Assembly (NCBI RefSeq): GCF_022538055.1
Contig: NZ_JAKZAM010000001.1
Span: 1 to 64,000, forward strand
Source of the DNA: Cognataquiflexum nitidum
Lineage (GTDB): Bacteria; Bacteroidota; Bacteroidia; Cytophagales; Cyclobacteriaceae
Length of the DNA: 64,000 nt
Direction of reading: 5' to 3'
Part shown: positions 45,200 to 53,073 of the stretch, piece by piece
Position numbering within the stretch: position 1 is the stretch's first letter
Layout of the letters: each line of letters begins with the position of its first letter
Program-made: the position numbers and the translations under genes
Notes under the pieces: generated by a model
Databases searched by the model: none
Told to the model about the DNA's origin: nothing
Seen by the model: the letters and a program-made list of their open reading frames with translations, nothing else

Positions 45200-45761
45200 A
45201 AAAACGAATTATTTTATTCCAAAGGTTACCATCCGAAATGAAAATCTTACTTGAATTCTTCCTAGCTATCAATTTATAAGGTTTTTTTGAATTGTCAACA
45301 AATATCCATTTATCCAAGATGGGTTTATATAGCTTAAAAAAGTTTACAAGCCCATTTTTATACCTTCTCCGGATTACGTCTTCGGGAATGTTATGTCCCC
45401 CTTCGGCAACTCGTGTCTTAACCCTTTTTAGAGCAAGTTCGGGAGAATTGAGGTAAAAAAACAACAGGATGGTTTCATATCCTTTGTCTTTGGCTTTATG
45501 GATAAAAGTGATAAAACTTTTGGAAGATAATGTTGTCTCAAAAGCGAAATTCTCTCCCGATTCCATCAAACTATTAATCCTTTGAAGCATAATTCTACCG
45601 GCTTCAATGGAAGCTTTTTCCGGTTGAAAAGGTGAAAGACCTTTGGCTATTTCATCGGCATTGACAAATTCCTTGCAGTCTAGAATTTCAGGCAAAACAG
45701 TATATGAAAATGTTGTTTTCCCTGCTCCATTTGGACCTGCAATGACGTAGAGTTTTTTCAT
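45189..45761 (-). CDS. Zeta toxin family P-loop protein
   Basis: 190 residues from the ATG at 45761 (MKKLYVIAGPNGAGKTTF). The P-loop GPNGAGKTT is followed by NADEIAKGLSPFQPE and FAFETTLSSKSF, then GGHNIPEDVIRRRYKNGLVNF, all matching the short zeta-toxin family, which in Streptococcus phosphorylates UDP-N-acetylglucosamine. The open frame up to 45830 is the leader repeat, not protein. It overlaps the following small gene by 11 nt. Whether it is toxic or a housekeeping kinase is open. Confidence 0.85.
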   Translation of the reverse strand: MKKLYVIAGPNGAGKTTFSYTVLPEILDCKEFVNADEIAKGLSPFQPEKASIEAGRIMLQRINSLMESGENFAFETTLSSKSFITFIHKAKDKGYETILLFFYLNSPELALKRVKTRVAEGGHNIPEDVIRRRYKNGLVNFFKLYKPILDKWIFVDNSKKPYKLIARKNSSKIFISDGNLWNKIIRFYDN

Positions 45762-45767
45762 TTTGAT

Positions 45768-45816
45768 AAATATAAAAAGTAGATTCTCACAAAGACACAA
45801 AAACACAAAGTAAAAA
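45768..45816 (-). repeat. 49-bp leader repeat before the zeta-toxin start codon
   Basis: Second copy of the leader at 44901-44949, again ending 6 nt before the start codon. Confidence 0.7.
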
Positions 45817-45836
45817 TCCGGTTGTGCCAATACAAA

Positions 45837-47135
45837 TCACAAATCCAATAACCGATAAACAAACAAAGTACTCCTTTTGATCAGATGGGGGTATTGCTTC
45901 ATGTTGATGGTTTCGGCAGGGGAGTGGGCACCTGTGCCGGATGCGCCAAGTCCATCGATGCAATCCAGGTAATCTGCGACATAAGAAATGTCACCTGCGC
46001 CCCTTGATCCAGGATCTCCGGCTTTGACTTGACCATATCCCATATCCACACTGACTTGACTGAGGATGGTAACCAAACCCATATTGCCTTCTGTCGGCGG
46101 CATGGATGGAATGCCATCCTCAAACTCAATACTGGCAGTAGTTCCATTCAGGTTTTGGGATACGATCTGTTTCATCTTTTCACGTGCCGCTTCTTTTTGT
46201 GGTTCGCCGAGGAACCTCAGGTCACCGGTAACAAAAGCCTCTCTTGCCACAATGTTTGTTTTGCCAAGAGCAGAACCGGCACCCGTATCTCCGTCATAGT
46301 TGATATCCGAACCGCCGATGATTTGGCCGGGATTGAAAGTCAGGTATTGCTCGCCTGCCAATTCTTCCCTGAATTGGTTGAGGATTCTTGCGGCCTCATA
46401 GATAGCGCCGTACCCCACCGATTCCCTGAATACACCCGAGGAATGAACCTGTTTTCCGGTAGTTTTCAACGTCCATCCACTTGCACCTCTTCTGGCAATA
46501 GTGGCCGTATTGAATCCCTGCGCTGTCTCGTAACCCAAGGCATAATCATGTTGCTTGGCTCTTTCGACAAAGTCCAATCTACTTACCCATGAGGGACTTC
46601 CGGCATTTTCCTCGTCGCCGGGGAAGTAAACGGTGATGGTTCGGTCTTTTAGCAAACCCAATTCCTCCATTGCCTTCAAAGTTGCAAAGACCATGACATT
46701 TCCTCCTTTCATGTCATTGACACCCTGTCCTTTGGCCGTGGAGTCATTGACCATGGTAAAAGGATAGAAGGGCATGTCTTTTTCAAAAACAGTATCCAGA
46801 TGACCGATGAAAAACAGCTTTTTACCCTTGGTACCTTTTCTTGTAGCCACAAAATGTCCAGCTCTTTTGAGCGAATCCGGTAAAGTAATCCATTCGGTTT
46901 CAAACCCGATTTTTGCAAATTCCCTCTCAAAAACTCTGCCTACTTCCCGTACACCCTGCATGTTGAAAGTCCCGGAATTAATATTTACTACCTCCTCCAA
47001 CAGCGCCAATGTTTCCTTGTAGTTTTTGTCAATTGTTTCTATCAGTTGCTTTTCCGTTTTGGTAAGTTTTTGCGAAAAGGAAGGGTTTGAAAAAAGGAGA
47101 AATGTGAGAAGGAAGAGCAGTGATCGGATTTTCAT
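45837..47135 (-). CDS. M20 family metallopeptidase (glutamate carboxypeptidase-like)
   Basis: A 432-residue secreted enzyme: signal peptide to SNPSFSQ. Metal motifs are GHLDTVF, GVNDMKGGNVM, GDEENAGS and the final GAHSPAE, the pattern of two-zinc M20 peptidases. The dimerisation (lid) domain lies at about 215-330 (RRGASGWTLKTTGKQVHSSG). The similarity is to carboxypeptidase G2-like enzymes that remove C-terminal glutamate or act on short peptides. Substrate not determined. Its start codon overlaps the end of the PIN remnant frame. Confidence 0.88.
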   Translation of the reverse strand: MKIRSLLFLLTFLLFSNPSFSQKLTKTEKQLIETIDKNYKETLALLEEVVNINSGTFNMQGVREVGRVFEREFAKIGFETEWITLPDSLKRAGHFVATRKGTKGKKLFFIGHLDTVFEKDMPFYPFTMVNDSTAKGQGVNDMKGGNVMVFATLKAMEELGLLKDRTITVYFPGDEENAGSPSWVSRLDFVERAKQHDYALGYETAQGFNTATIARRGASGWTLKTTGKQVHSSGVFRESVGYGAIYEAARILNQFREELAGEQYLTFNPGQIIGGSDINYDGDTGAGSALGKTNIVAREAFVTGDLRFLGEPQKEAAREKMKQIVSQNLNGTTASIEFEDGIPSMPPTEGNMGLVTILSQVSVDMGYGQVKAGDPGSRGAGDISYVADYLDCIDGLGASGTGAHSPAETINMKQYPHLIKRSTLFVYRLLDL

Positions 47136-47185
47136 TTTCTTAGTTCATTTATTTTAAAATAATTTCTGAAAGCTAATTTGGCCAT

Positions 47186-47302
47186 TATGATTCCCCCATT
47201 TTCATTGGCTTTAAAAAAAACATTTAATGTTTCTTGATATTGGGAATTTCATTCAATCAAATATATTAATGGAGCAGTATCCAAAAAATAAAGTTTCTGC
47301 AA
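47186..47302 (-). pseudogene. PIN-domain toxin remnant
   Basis: Reading from a TTG at 47302, 11 nt after the antitoxin-like gene, the frame gives MQKLYFLDTAPLIYLIE, a typical PIN-toxin start with its first catalytic Asp. It then meets a TGA at 47249-47251 and continues in the same frame with NSQYQETLNVFFKANENGG, the expected next part of a PIN domain. Similarity is lost afterwards, and the frame runs into the M20 start codon (stop at 47132). At least two lesions, a nonsense codon and a 3' truncation, therefore disable it. Confidence 0.75.
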
Positions 47303-47313
47303 AAATTCCGGTT

Positions 47314-47532
47314 TTAATCCCACTCCCGTTCTTCTTTAATATAATTGTCCAAGCCAACTCCTTTCCAAACTTCAGAACCTAGATTTTGTAGATCCGATAA
47401 TTTTATACCTGTATTACTTGAGGGATGTGGACTTAGCTTTAGGATCAATTTTTCCAAAATTTCCAGTTGTTCTTTGTCACCAAGTGTATCTATATCATGA
47501 AGGATTTCTTCTATTTTTTCGGAAGGTTTCAT
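47314..47532 (-). CDS. Antitoxin-like protein upstream of the PIN remnant
   Basis: A 72-residue protein: helical N-terminus (KIEEILHDIDTLGDKEQLEI) and C-terminal LQNLGSEVWKGVGLDNYIKE ending EEREWD. The last part resembles short antitoxins (with an ..W.G.D...Y....R..W motif) that neutralise PIN toxins by their C-terminal tail. It is intact although the toxin next to it is a pseudogene; it is therefore a possible orphan antitoxin. Confidence 0.65.
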   Translation of the reverse strand: MKPSEKIEEILHDIDTLGDKEQLEILEKLILKLSPHPSSNTGIKLSDLQNLGSEVWKGVGLDNYIKEEREWD

Positions 47533-47569
47533 GTTTATCCTATTTTAATCCACCTAATTTAACTGTAAT

Positions 47570-48217
47570 TTATTCGACAACGATATCTGAAAACCAGATA
47601 AATTTTACCCCGGCGTCATTTTTATGTTCGGTAGCAAACTTGATCCCCTTGAATTCCTGCTCATTTTCCCAAGTTATCGGTCGTCCTTCCAAGCCATTTC
47701 CTCTTCTGAAAACCCATTCTTTGATCAGGTGGTTTTTATCCAAAAACAAGTCATAGGCATCTCCCGGAGTATAGCCATCGACATCATTGTAGACGATGGT
47801 CAACTGCGTCGTAGGCAACCCTGAAATAGGGGCTTTGGTGTTTTCAATTACAGTGAAGGTATATCCCTTGTCCCAAACCAGTTGAAAAGGGAACATCAGC
47901 CAATATTTGTCATTGATAAAGCCGCCATCAGCTTCCGGCATTTGCTCTTTTGGAAGGTCAAGGCTGTAGGTATAGCTTGTGTCAGCGTCAGCAAATTCCA
48001 CAGTCCTTTCTTTGATATTCCACTTCCAATTCCTTGTCCGTAGGGTTTCGGGATTTGGCTGCACATTCCATTGGTAGGCTATAGAGTTAATTTTGTCAAA
48101 ATTCTCATGACCATACGCTTTGGCAACTTTCATGGGAAGGGTATCTTCTTCTTTTTTGTCACAGGAAAACATCACTGTCAAGGAAAGAAGGAGGAGGGGC
48201 AGGGTTCTGGATTTCAT
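47570..48217 (-). CDS. Lipoprotein of unknown function
   Basis: A 215-residue lipoprotein: signal and lipobox LLLSLTVMFSC with Cys near residue 19. The mature part (KVAKAYGHENFDKINSIAYQWNVQ, WKWNIKERTVEF, DAYDLFLDKNHLIKEWVFRR) suggests a LolA/LppX-like half-barrel pattern seen in secreted proteins, possibly DUF6503-like, but this is not certain. It may be co-transcribed with the SDR gene 78 nt upstream in the same direction. Confidence 0.6.
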   Translation of the reverse strand: MKSRTLPLLLLSLTVMFSCDKKEEDTLPMKVAKAYGHENFDKINSIAYQWNVQPNPETLRTRNWKWNIKERTVEFADADTSYTYSLDLPKEQMPEADGGFINDKYWLMFPFQLVWDKGYTFTVIENTKAPISGLPTTQLTIVYNDVDGYTPGDAYDLFLDKNHLIKEWVFRRGNGLEGRPITWENEQEFKGIKFATEHKNDAGVKFIWFSDIVVE

Positions 48218-48295
48218 AAGATTTGGATTTTGTCTTTCAGATTCATTTCCAATTTATTGTTTTCTTTTGGAAAAACAGATGCCATCCATGTATGA

Positions 48296-49078
48296 TTAGC
48301 TAACCTTCTTGCTCTCCATCCAATTCTTCAGTTTTTTTCTTTCTAATAAAAAATAGAGTAGTTTGAAGACAGGCAAAATTCTGTTAATCAGCATGGTTGC
48401 CTGAAAAAGCCTGGAGGGATAGATTTTCTTTTTTCCTTTGGATACACCTCGGAGGATATGACGAACTACAGTTTGTACGGATTGCACAGGAAAGGCCTTT
48501 GGGATTTCTTTTCCTGCACTTTTGAAAAAATCGGTATCTGTGGCCGCGGGATATACCATTGTAATCCAATCTTCCTCTCCTTCACTCTTGATAGTTTCCA
48601 CAAACTGATGGATAGCGGCTTTGGTGGCTGCATAAGCTGCATATCCCGGAACAGGCCAATAAGACATCGCTGAGGCAGTCACCACCAGTTTGCAGGGATG
48701 ATGCGCCTGCATTGGTTTCAGAATTTTGGCTGTTTCAATAGGGGAGAGGACGTTGATTTGCAGCATTCTGGAGAAAGTTTCTAGGTCAGTATCTTCCCAG
48801 AGCCCAAATTTTGCAAAGCCCGCATTGGCAAAAAAGTAGTCAACCGTTTTCCAGTTGAGTTGGATCCAATCAAAAATATCCAAGATACTACCCGGTTTGG
48901 TTAGGTCTAAAGTCAGGGTGTGGATTTGGGAAGATGTTTTGGGGAGGATTTCCAAACCTTCTTGATTGATGTCTATGGCCAGAATTTTATTGCCGTTTCC
49001 CGCAAGTTGGTGGACCAGCTCTTTTCCTATTCCGGAGGCAGCACCTGTAATGACAATATTTTTATTGCTGATCGGCAT
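48296..49078 (-). CDS. Short-chain dehydrogenase/reductase
   Basis: A 260-residue SDR. Cofactor motif TGAASGIG and NAG (YFFANAGFAKFG); catalytic Ser in VTASAMSYWP and Tyr-Lys in YAAYAATKAA. A C-terminal extension (LPVFKLLYFLLERKKLKNW) is hydrophobic and may attach to membrane, like some lipid-related SDRs. Overlaps the acetoacetate-decarboxylase-like gene by 17 nt, so they are translated together. Substrate unknown. Confidence 0.88.
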   Translation of the reverse strand: MPISNKNIVITGAASGIGKELVHQLAGNGNKILAIDINQEGLEILPKTSSQIHTLTLDLTKPGSILDIFDWIQLNWKTVDYFFANAGFAKFGLWEDTDLETFSRMLQINVLSPIETAKILKPMQAHHPCKLVVTASAMSYWPVPGYAAYAATKAAIHQFVETIKSEGEEDWITMVYPAATDTDFFKSAGKEIPKAFPVQSVQTVVRHILRGVSKGKKKIYPSRLFQATMLINRILPVFKLLYFLLERKKLKNWMESKKVS

Positions 49079-49724
49079 TTTGCAGGGGCAAAGGGAACTC
49101 CATGTAAAACGGATTGATCTTCACACAAAGTAGCGGTTTTAGTTTGCTGATCTCAGGGAAAAAATCGGAATTCACTTTCATTGATTCTATTTTGGCAAAC
49201 TTTCCCCACCCATGACCTTTTGGATCGGTCAAAAATGTTTTCCCTTCCAATTCCTGAAAAAGTTTGATGGGAAGCAGTTTGGTAGTCGCGGGGAAGGGTA
49301 TTCCACCTGAACTGATCTTGCAAAAAAGTATGGGATCGTCTTCCGACCCAACACCGATGGTTTCTGTCTTTCCGTTTTTGAGCCAGATGATAGGAACGGT
49401 TTCTTTTGGAATCCCCCATTTGTACCTACCGTTTTGGGTGCTGGACTCAGAATCCACGTATATTTTTGTAATGGTCTGTCTATTGTCAGGACTGAATTTT
49501 CCGGGAATAAAAAGCAATTCATTATAAGGTCCTGCGGGAGATTCAGTATACCTGACAAGCATGACATACCCGAGTCCCCCTTTGAATTTCCCTTTTAATT
49601 CTTCCTTCAAAAACCCGTTTTGTTCTATCCACTCTTTCTTGAATTTATAGGCGAGGATGATGCCTTCCCCCTTTAATTTCCAAGGGCCGGCAAAGTAGTA
49701 ATCGGGTTTTTCTGGACCGTTCAT
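49062..49724 (-). CDS. Acetoacetate decarboxylase-like protein
   Basis: A 220-residue protein of the acetoacetate decarboxylase (ADC) family. The putative Schiff-base lysine lies in RYKWGIPKETVPIIW, the equivalent of the catalytic Lys region in Clostridium ADC. Other features are VMLVRYTESPAGPYNELLFIPGKF and LTDPKGHGWGKFA. Family members beyond the clostridial enzymes often do not decarboxylate acetoacetate, so the function stays open. It starts 2 nt after the DinB gene stop and overlaps the SDR, forming a three-gene operon. Confidence 0.78.
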   Translation of the reverse strand: MNGPEKPDYYFAGPWKLKGEGIILAYKFKKEWIEQNGFLKEELKGKFKGGLGYVMLVRYTESPAGPYNELLFIPGKFSPDNRQTITKIYVDSESSTQNGRYKWGIPKETVPIIWLKNGKTETIGVGSEDDPILFCKISSGGIPFPATTKLLPIKLFQELEGKTFLTDPKGHGWGKFAKIESMKVNSDFFPEISKLKPLLCVKINPFYMEFPLPLQNADQQ

Positions 49725-49726
49725 GG

Positions 49727-50170
49727 CTATCTTTTGGTAAGAATGTAGTCTGTAGGAATCGGTTCCAGTCCGGCATTCCGAACCAGCAACATCACCTGAC
49801 CCCTATGGTAGCTTGAATGGTTGATGATGTGGAACATGATGTCTTTGATGGTATTTTGATAGGAGAGGCCTTGGCTGTTTTGGTAGGAAATAACCTCATC
49901 AAGCTCATTAGTTTCAATGATTTTTTTGGAAATCAGGTAATTTTCTTCATTCATTTCTGAGAAAACTTCTACAGAATGAAGTTGCCAAATTTTAAAGAAT
50001 GGTTTTTTTCCCAAGATCCTTGCGTTCCAGACATGGTGTGCATTGATCATATGGCTATAAATCTCGATGGCTTTTGGTGGAAGGCTTGCTTTGTTTTCTA
50101 CTAACAGGTCAATGGTAATGTTGTTGCTTTTTTGGATGTACTCTAATAGATCATTAATTGCTATTTTCAT
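49727..50170 (-). CDS. DinB-like four-helix protein
   Basis: A 147-residue DinB/YfiT-like protein with candidate metal histidines in HMINAHHVWNARI and HIINHSSYHRGQV, spaced as in the DinB superfamily (four-helix bundle that binds a metal through three His). Such proteins act as thiol-dependent transferases or hydrolases in other bacteria. It is the first gene of DinB-ADC-SDR. The function is not known. Confidence 0.8.
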   Translation of the reverse strand: MKIAINDLLEYIQKSNNITIDLLVENKASLPPKAIEIYSHMINAHHVWNARILGKKPFFKIWQLHSVEVFSEMNEENYLISKKIIETNELDEVISYQNSQGLSYQNTIKDIMFHIINHSSYHRGQVMLLVRNAGLEPIPTDYILTKR

Positions 50171-50308
50171 TTCTTGGTAGATTTTTCGTCGGATTAGGAC
50201 TGGCAGTTACGCTTTACTTTGTTTTGCTAGGTAAGTTGTATTGATATGGATCAATCGTACAATATTGGTTTTAATTTCAAAAGATGAAATTTTTTTTCTA
50301 CTTTAAAT

Positions 50309-51076
50309 TCAATGATATGGTGAGGGACTTATACAGGTCCATCCTCCGTCAATAATCAGATTTTGCCCGGTAATATGCCTGGCTTCCTCAGAGACCAAAA
50401 ACGCAGCAGTATGGGCAATATCCTCGACAGTTGCCGGTCGTCCCATGGGGGTGATTCTGGACCAGGTATTTTCGTAGTCAGGATCCAAGGCAGTTCGGGA
50501 AGTCAATGTGGCTCCAGGTGAAATGGAATTAACATTGATATTGTACTCTGACAATTCGATCACCAAATTCTTTGCCAACATTTCGATGGCCGCTTTGCTC
50601 ATGGCATATGCTGCGAGATTTTTGTGAGCCTGATGTGCAGTTACTGAGGAAGTAAACAAAAGGGAGCCACCGGAATTTTGTTTTTTCATAATCCCTGCTG
50701 ACGTTTGGGCAAGGAAGAAAGTGCCACCGGCATTGACACGCATCACTTCAAAAAAATCAGCAGGAGAATACCCGAAGAAATCACCATAAAGTGTAATTCC
50801 TGCATTGGCGACGACAATATCCAGTTTTCCAAACTCCCCCTCTGCTAGACCAACCATTTCCTGAATGAATACCGGATCTCCGGAATCACCCGAAATCCCC
50901 AAAACCTTACCTTTGGCTACTTTTAGAATTCTGGTTACAGCTTCTTCGGTAAGGCTCTTTTCAATGTCATTCAAAATGATATGATGTCCTTTTTCCGCCA
51001 AAATCCGCACTATTTCCAAACCGATGCCCTGACCAGCTCCGGTGATCAGGGCAACTTTACCATGGTTTTTTATCAT
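50309..51076 (-). CDS. Classical short-chain dehydrogenase (sugar-acid pathway candidate)
   Basis: A 255-residue SDR with TGAGQGIG, VVANAGITLYG, the Ser of FTSSVTAHQ and Tyr-Lys in YAMSKAA, and the C-terminal IIDGGW. It lies 8 nt after the IlvD/Edd dehydratase stop, hence co-transcribed. This pairing suggests a polyol/sugar or sugar-acid dehydrogenase in an oxidative pathway, but specificity cannot be read from sequence. Confidence 0.9.
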   Translation of the reverse strand: MIKNHGKVALITGAGQGIGLEIVRILAEKGHHIILNDIEKSLTEEAVTRILKVAKGKVLGISGDSGDPVFIQEMVGLAEGEFGKLDIVVANAGITLYGDFFGYSPADFFEVMRVNAGGTFFLAQTSAGIMKKQNSGGSLLFTSSVTAHQAHKNLAAYAMSKAAIEMLAKNLVIELSEYNINVNSISPGATLTSRTALDPDYENTWSRITPMGRPATVEDIAHTAAFLVSEEARHITGQNLIIDGGWTCISPSPYH

Positions 51077-51083
51077 TGCCAGA

Positions 51084-52799
51084 TTAATGAGAATCTCTTT
51101 TCACTACAGGCCCTGATGCTCCTTTGAGAAAATCAAAATCTACGCCTTCATGCGCCTGGGTTACATTCTGTATAAACATGTTGACATATCCTCTGTCATA
51201 CCCTAGCTGTAAAGGCTGAAAAGATGCTCTCCGTTTTGCCAGTTCCTCGTCCGAAACTTCCAAATTCAAAGTACGGTTAGGTACGTCTAGTTGGATCCAA
51301 TCCCCGTTTTGGACCAAGGCGAGGTTGCCGCCAATCGCTGATTCGGGGGAAACGTGAAGCACCACAGTACCGTAACCGGTTCCACTCATCCTGCCATCAG
51401 AGATCCTCACCATGTCTTTGACTCCTTGTTGAATGATTTTCATGGGCAGCTGCATGTTGCCTACTTCAGGCATACCTGGGTAGCCTCTTGGTCCTACATT
51501 TTTCAACACCATCACAGAATCAGGCGTGACATCCAGATCCGGATCATCCAGTCTTTTCTTATAGTCATCAATATCTTCGAATACTACTGCTTGACCACGA
51601 TGCTGAAGGAGAGATGGTGTGGCTGCAGAAGGTTTCAAAACTGCCCCTTCAGGACAGAGATTGCCTTTCAGGACCGCGATGCCTGATTCGGGTTTGAAAG
51701 GTTTTTCCAAAGTACCGATCAGGTTTCTGTCCCAACATTCGGCGTTTAGGACGTTTTCGCCTAGTTTCTTTCCGTTGGCAGTAATGGTATCGAGATGCAA
51801 TAAGGAAGAAACTTCCCGCATCACAGCAGGCAATCCACCTGCATAAAAGAGGTCTTCCACAAAGTTCTCCCCAGAAGGCTGTACATTGGCTATCAAAGGA
51901 ATATGGGATGAAAATTTATCAAAGTCGTCAATATTCAGTTCAATCCCCATCCTTCCCGCAATCGCCAAAAGGTGAAGGATAAAATTGGTCGAACCGCCCA
52001 AAGCTGCGTTAACCATAATGGCATTTTCAAATGATTTTCTGGTCAGGATGTCGGTCATCTTGAGGTCTTCTTTGACCATTTCTACGATCCTGATTCCTGA
52101 CATGTGGGCCAGAACTTTCCTTCTCGAATCCGATGCAGGAATGGTGGCATTATCCGGCAAGCTCAATCCAAGTGACTCTACCATAGCAGCCATTGTGGAG
52201 GCTGTTCCCATGGGGGCACAGTGGCCCTGCGACCTCGCCATGGCAGCTTCTGCTGCGGTGAAATCTTCCTGAGAGAGTTCTCCTTTTTTGAATTCCTCGG
52301 CAAATCTCCATAGATCGGAGGTGCCGATTTTTCTTCCTTTGAATCTTCCTGCGAGCATCGGTCCGCCGGAGACGACGATAGTGGGCAAGTTGACACTGGC
52401 GGCACCCATGACTAGAGATGGAGTAGTTTTGTCACAACCGCACATCAGGACTACACCATCCATGGGATTGGCACGGATGCTTTCCTCCACGTCCATGCTT
52501 GCTAGATTTCGGAATAGCATGGCGGTCGGTTTGATGGAGCATTCGCCCAAAGACATTACCGGGAATTCCAATGGAAAGCCGCCGGCTTCCCAGATTCCCC
52601 GCTTGAGGGCTTCGGCAAGTTCCCGGAAATGGGCATTGCAGGGGGTGAGTTCGGAGTAGGTATTGCAGATGCCGATGACCGGCCTGCCTTCAAAAAGGTG
52701 GTGGGGAAATCCCTGGTTTTTCATCCATGCGCGGTAGATAAAACCGTCTTTTCCTTTGCGGCCAAACCACTCTTGGCTGCGCAATTTCTTTTCTTCCAT
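51084..52799 (-). CDS. IlvD/Edd family dehydratase (pentonate/hexonate type)
   Basis: A 571-residue Fe-S dehydratase. Three cluster cysteines, Cys54 (CNTYSELTPCN), Cys122 (CGCDKTTPS) and Cys194 (QGHCAPMGTAST), match the [2Fe-2S] ligands of the sugar-acid subgroup (L-arabinonate dehydratase type). It dehydrates an aldonate to a 2-keto-3-deoxy acid. DGRMSGTGYG and the C-terminal HEGVDFDFL are family features. Unlike IlvD of valine synthesis, it belongs to the pentonate group and is coupled with an SDR. The exact sugar acid is unknown. Confidence 0.88.
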   Translation of the reverse strand: MEEKKLRSQEWFGRKGKDGFIYRAWMKNQGFPHHLFEGRPVIGICNTYSELTPCNAHFRELAEALKRGIWEAGGFPLEFPVMSLGECSIKPTAMLFRNLASMDVEESIRANPMDGVVLMCGCDKTTPSLVMGAASVNLPTIVVSGGPMLAGRFKGRKIGTSDLWRFAEEFKKGELSQEDFTAAEAAMARSQGHCAPMGTASTMAAMVESLGLSLPDNATIPASDSRRKVLAHMSGIRIVEMVKEDLKMTDILTRKSFENAIMVNAALGGSTNFILHLLAIAGRMGIELNIDDFDKFSSHIPLIANVQPSGENFVEDLFYAGGLPAVMREVSSLLHLDTITANGKKLGENVLNAECWDRNLIGTLEKPFKPESGIAVLKGNLCPEGAVLKPSAATPSLLQHRGQAVVFEDIDDYKKRLDDPDLDVTPDSVMVLKNVGPRGYPGMPEVGNMQLPMKIIQQGVKDMVRISDGRMSGTGYGTVVLHVSPESAIGGNLALVQNGDWIQLDVPNRTLNLEVSDEELAKRRASFQPLQLGYDRGYVNMFIQNVTQAHEGVDFDFLKGASGPVVKRDSH

Positions 52800-52989
52800 G
52801 ACAATGGGTTTATTGGTTTGAATTCGTCGAGAATTTAGGAAATGTTTTGGAGGAAAAGGAAAAGATAGGTAAAAATGTTACCTGCGGAGACAAATGGTTT
52901 TATAGCATGCAGTTCTTGTTTTATTGTTGGCTATTCACTTTTCAATCTTCATGCGAAGCAAAAAAAACAAGGACATTGAACAATTAGGA

Positions 52990-53040
52990 TAAAAAGTTGG
53001 GTATTGTAAATTTTTGAACCTTAAAAATACCCAGAATAGG
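52990..53040 (+). repeat. Leader stem-loop shared by two paralogues, copy 1
   Basis: TGGGTATT (52998-53005) pairs with AATACCCA (53026-53033), and the sequence between them contains GTAAATTTTTGAACCTT. The same element lies at 54760-54810, upstream of the second paralogue. Confidence 0.7.
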
Positions 53041-53073
53041 TTATTTTTTATTTCAGATTGATTTCCTAAAATT

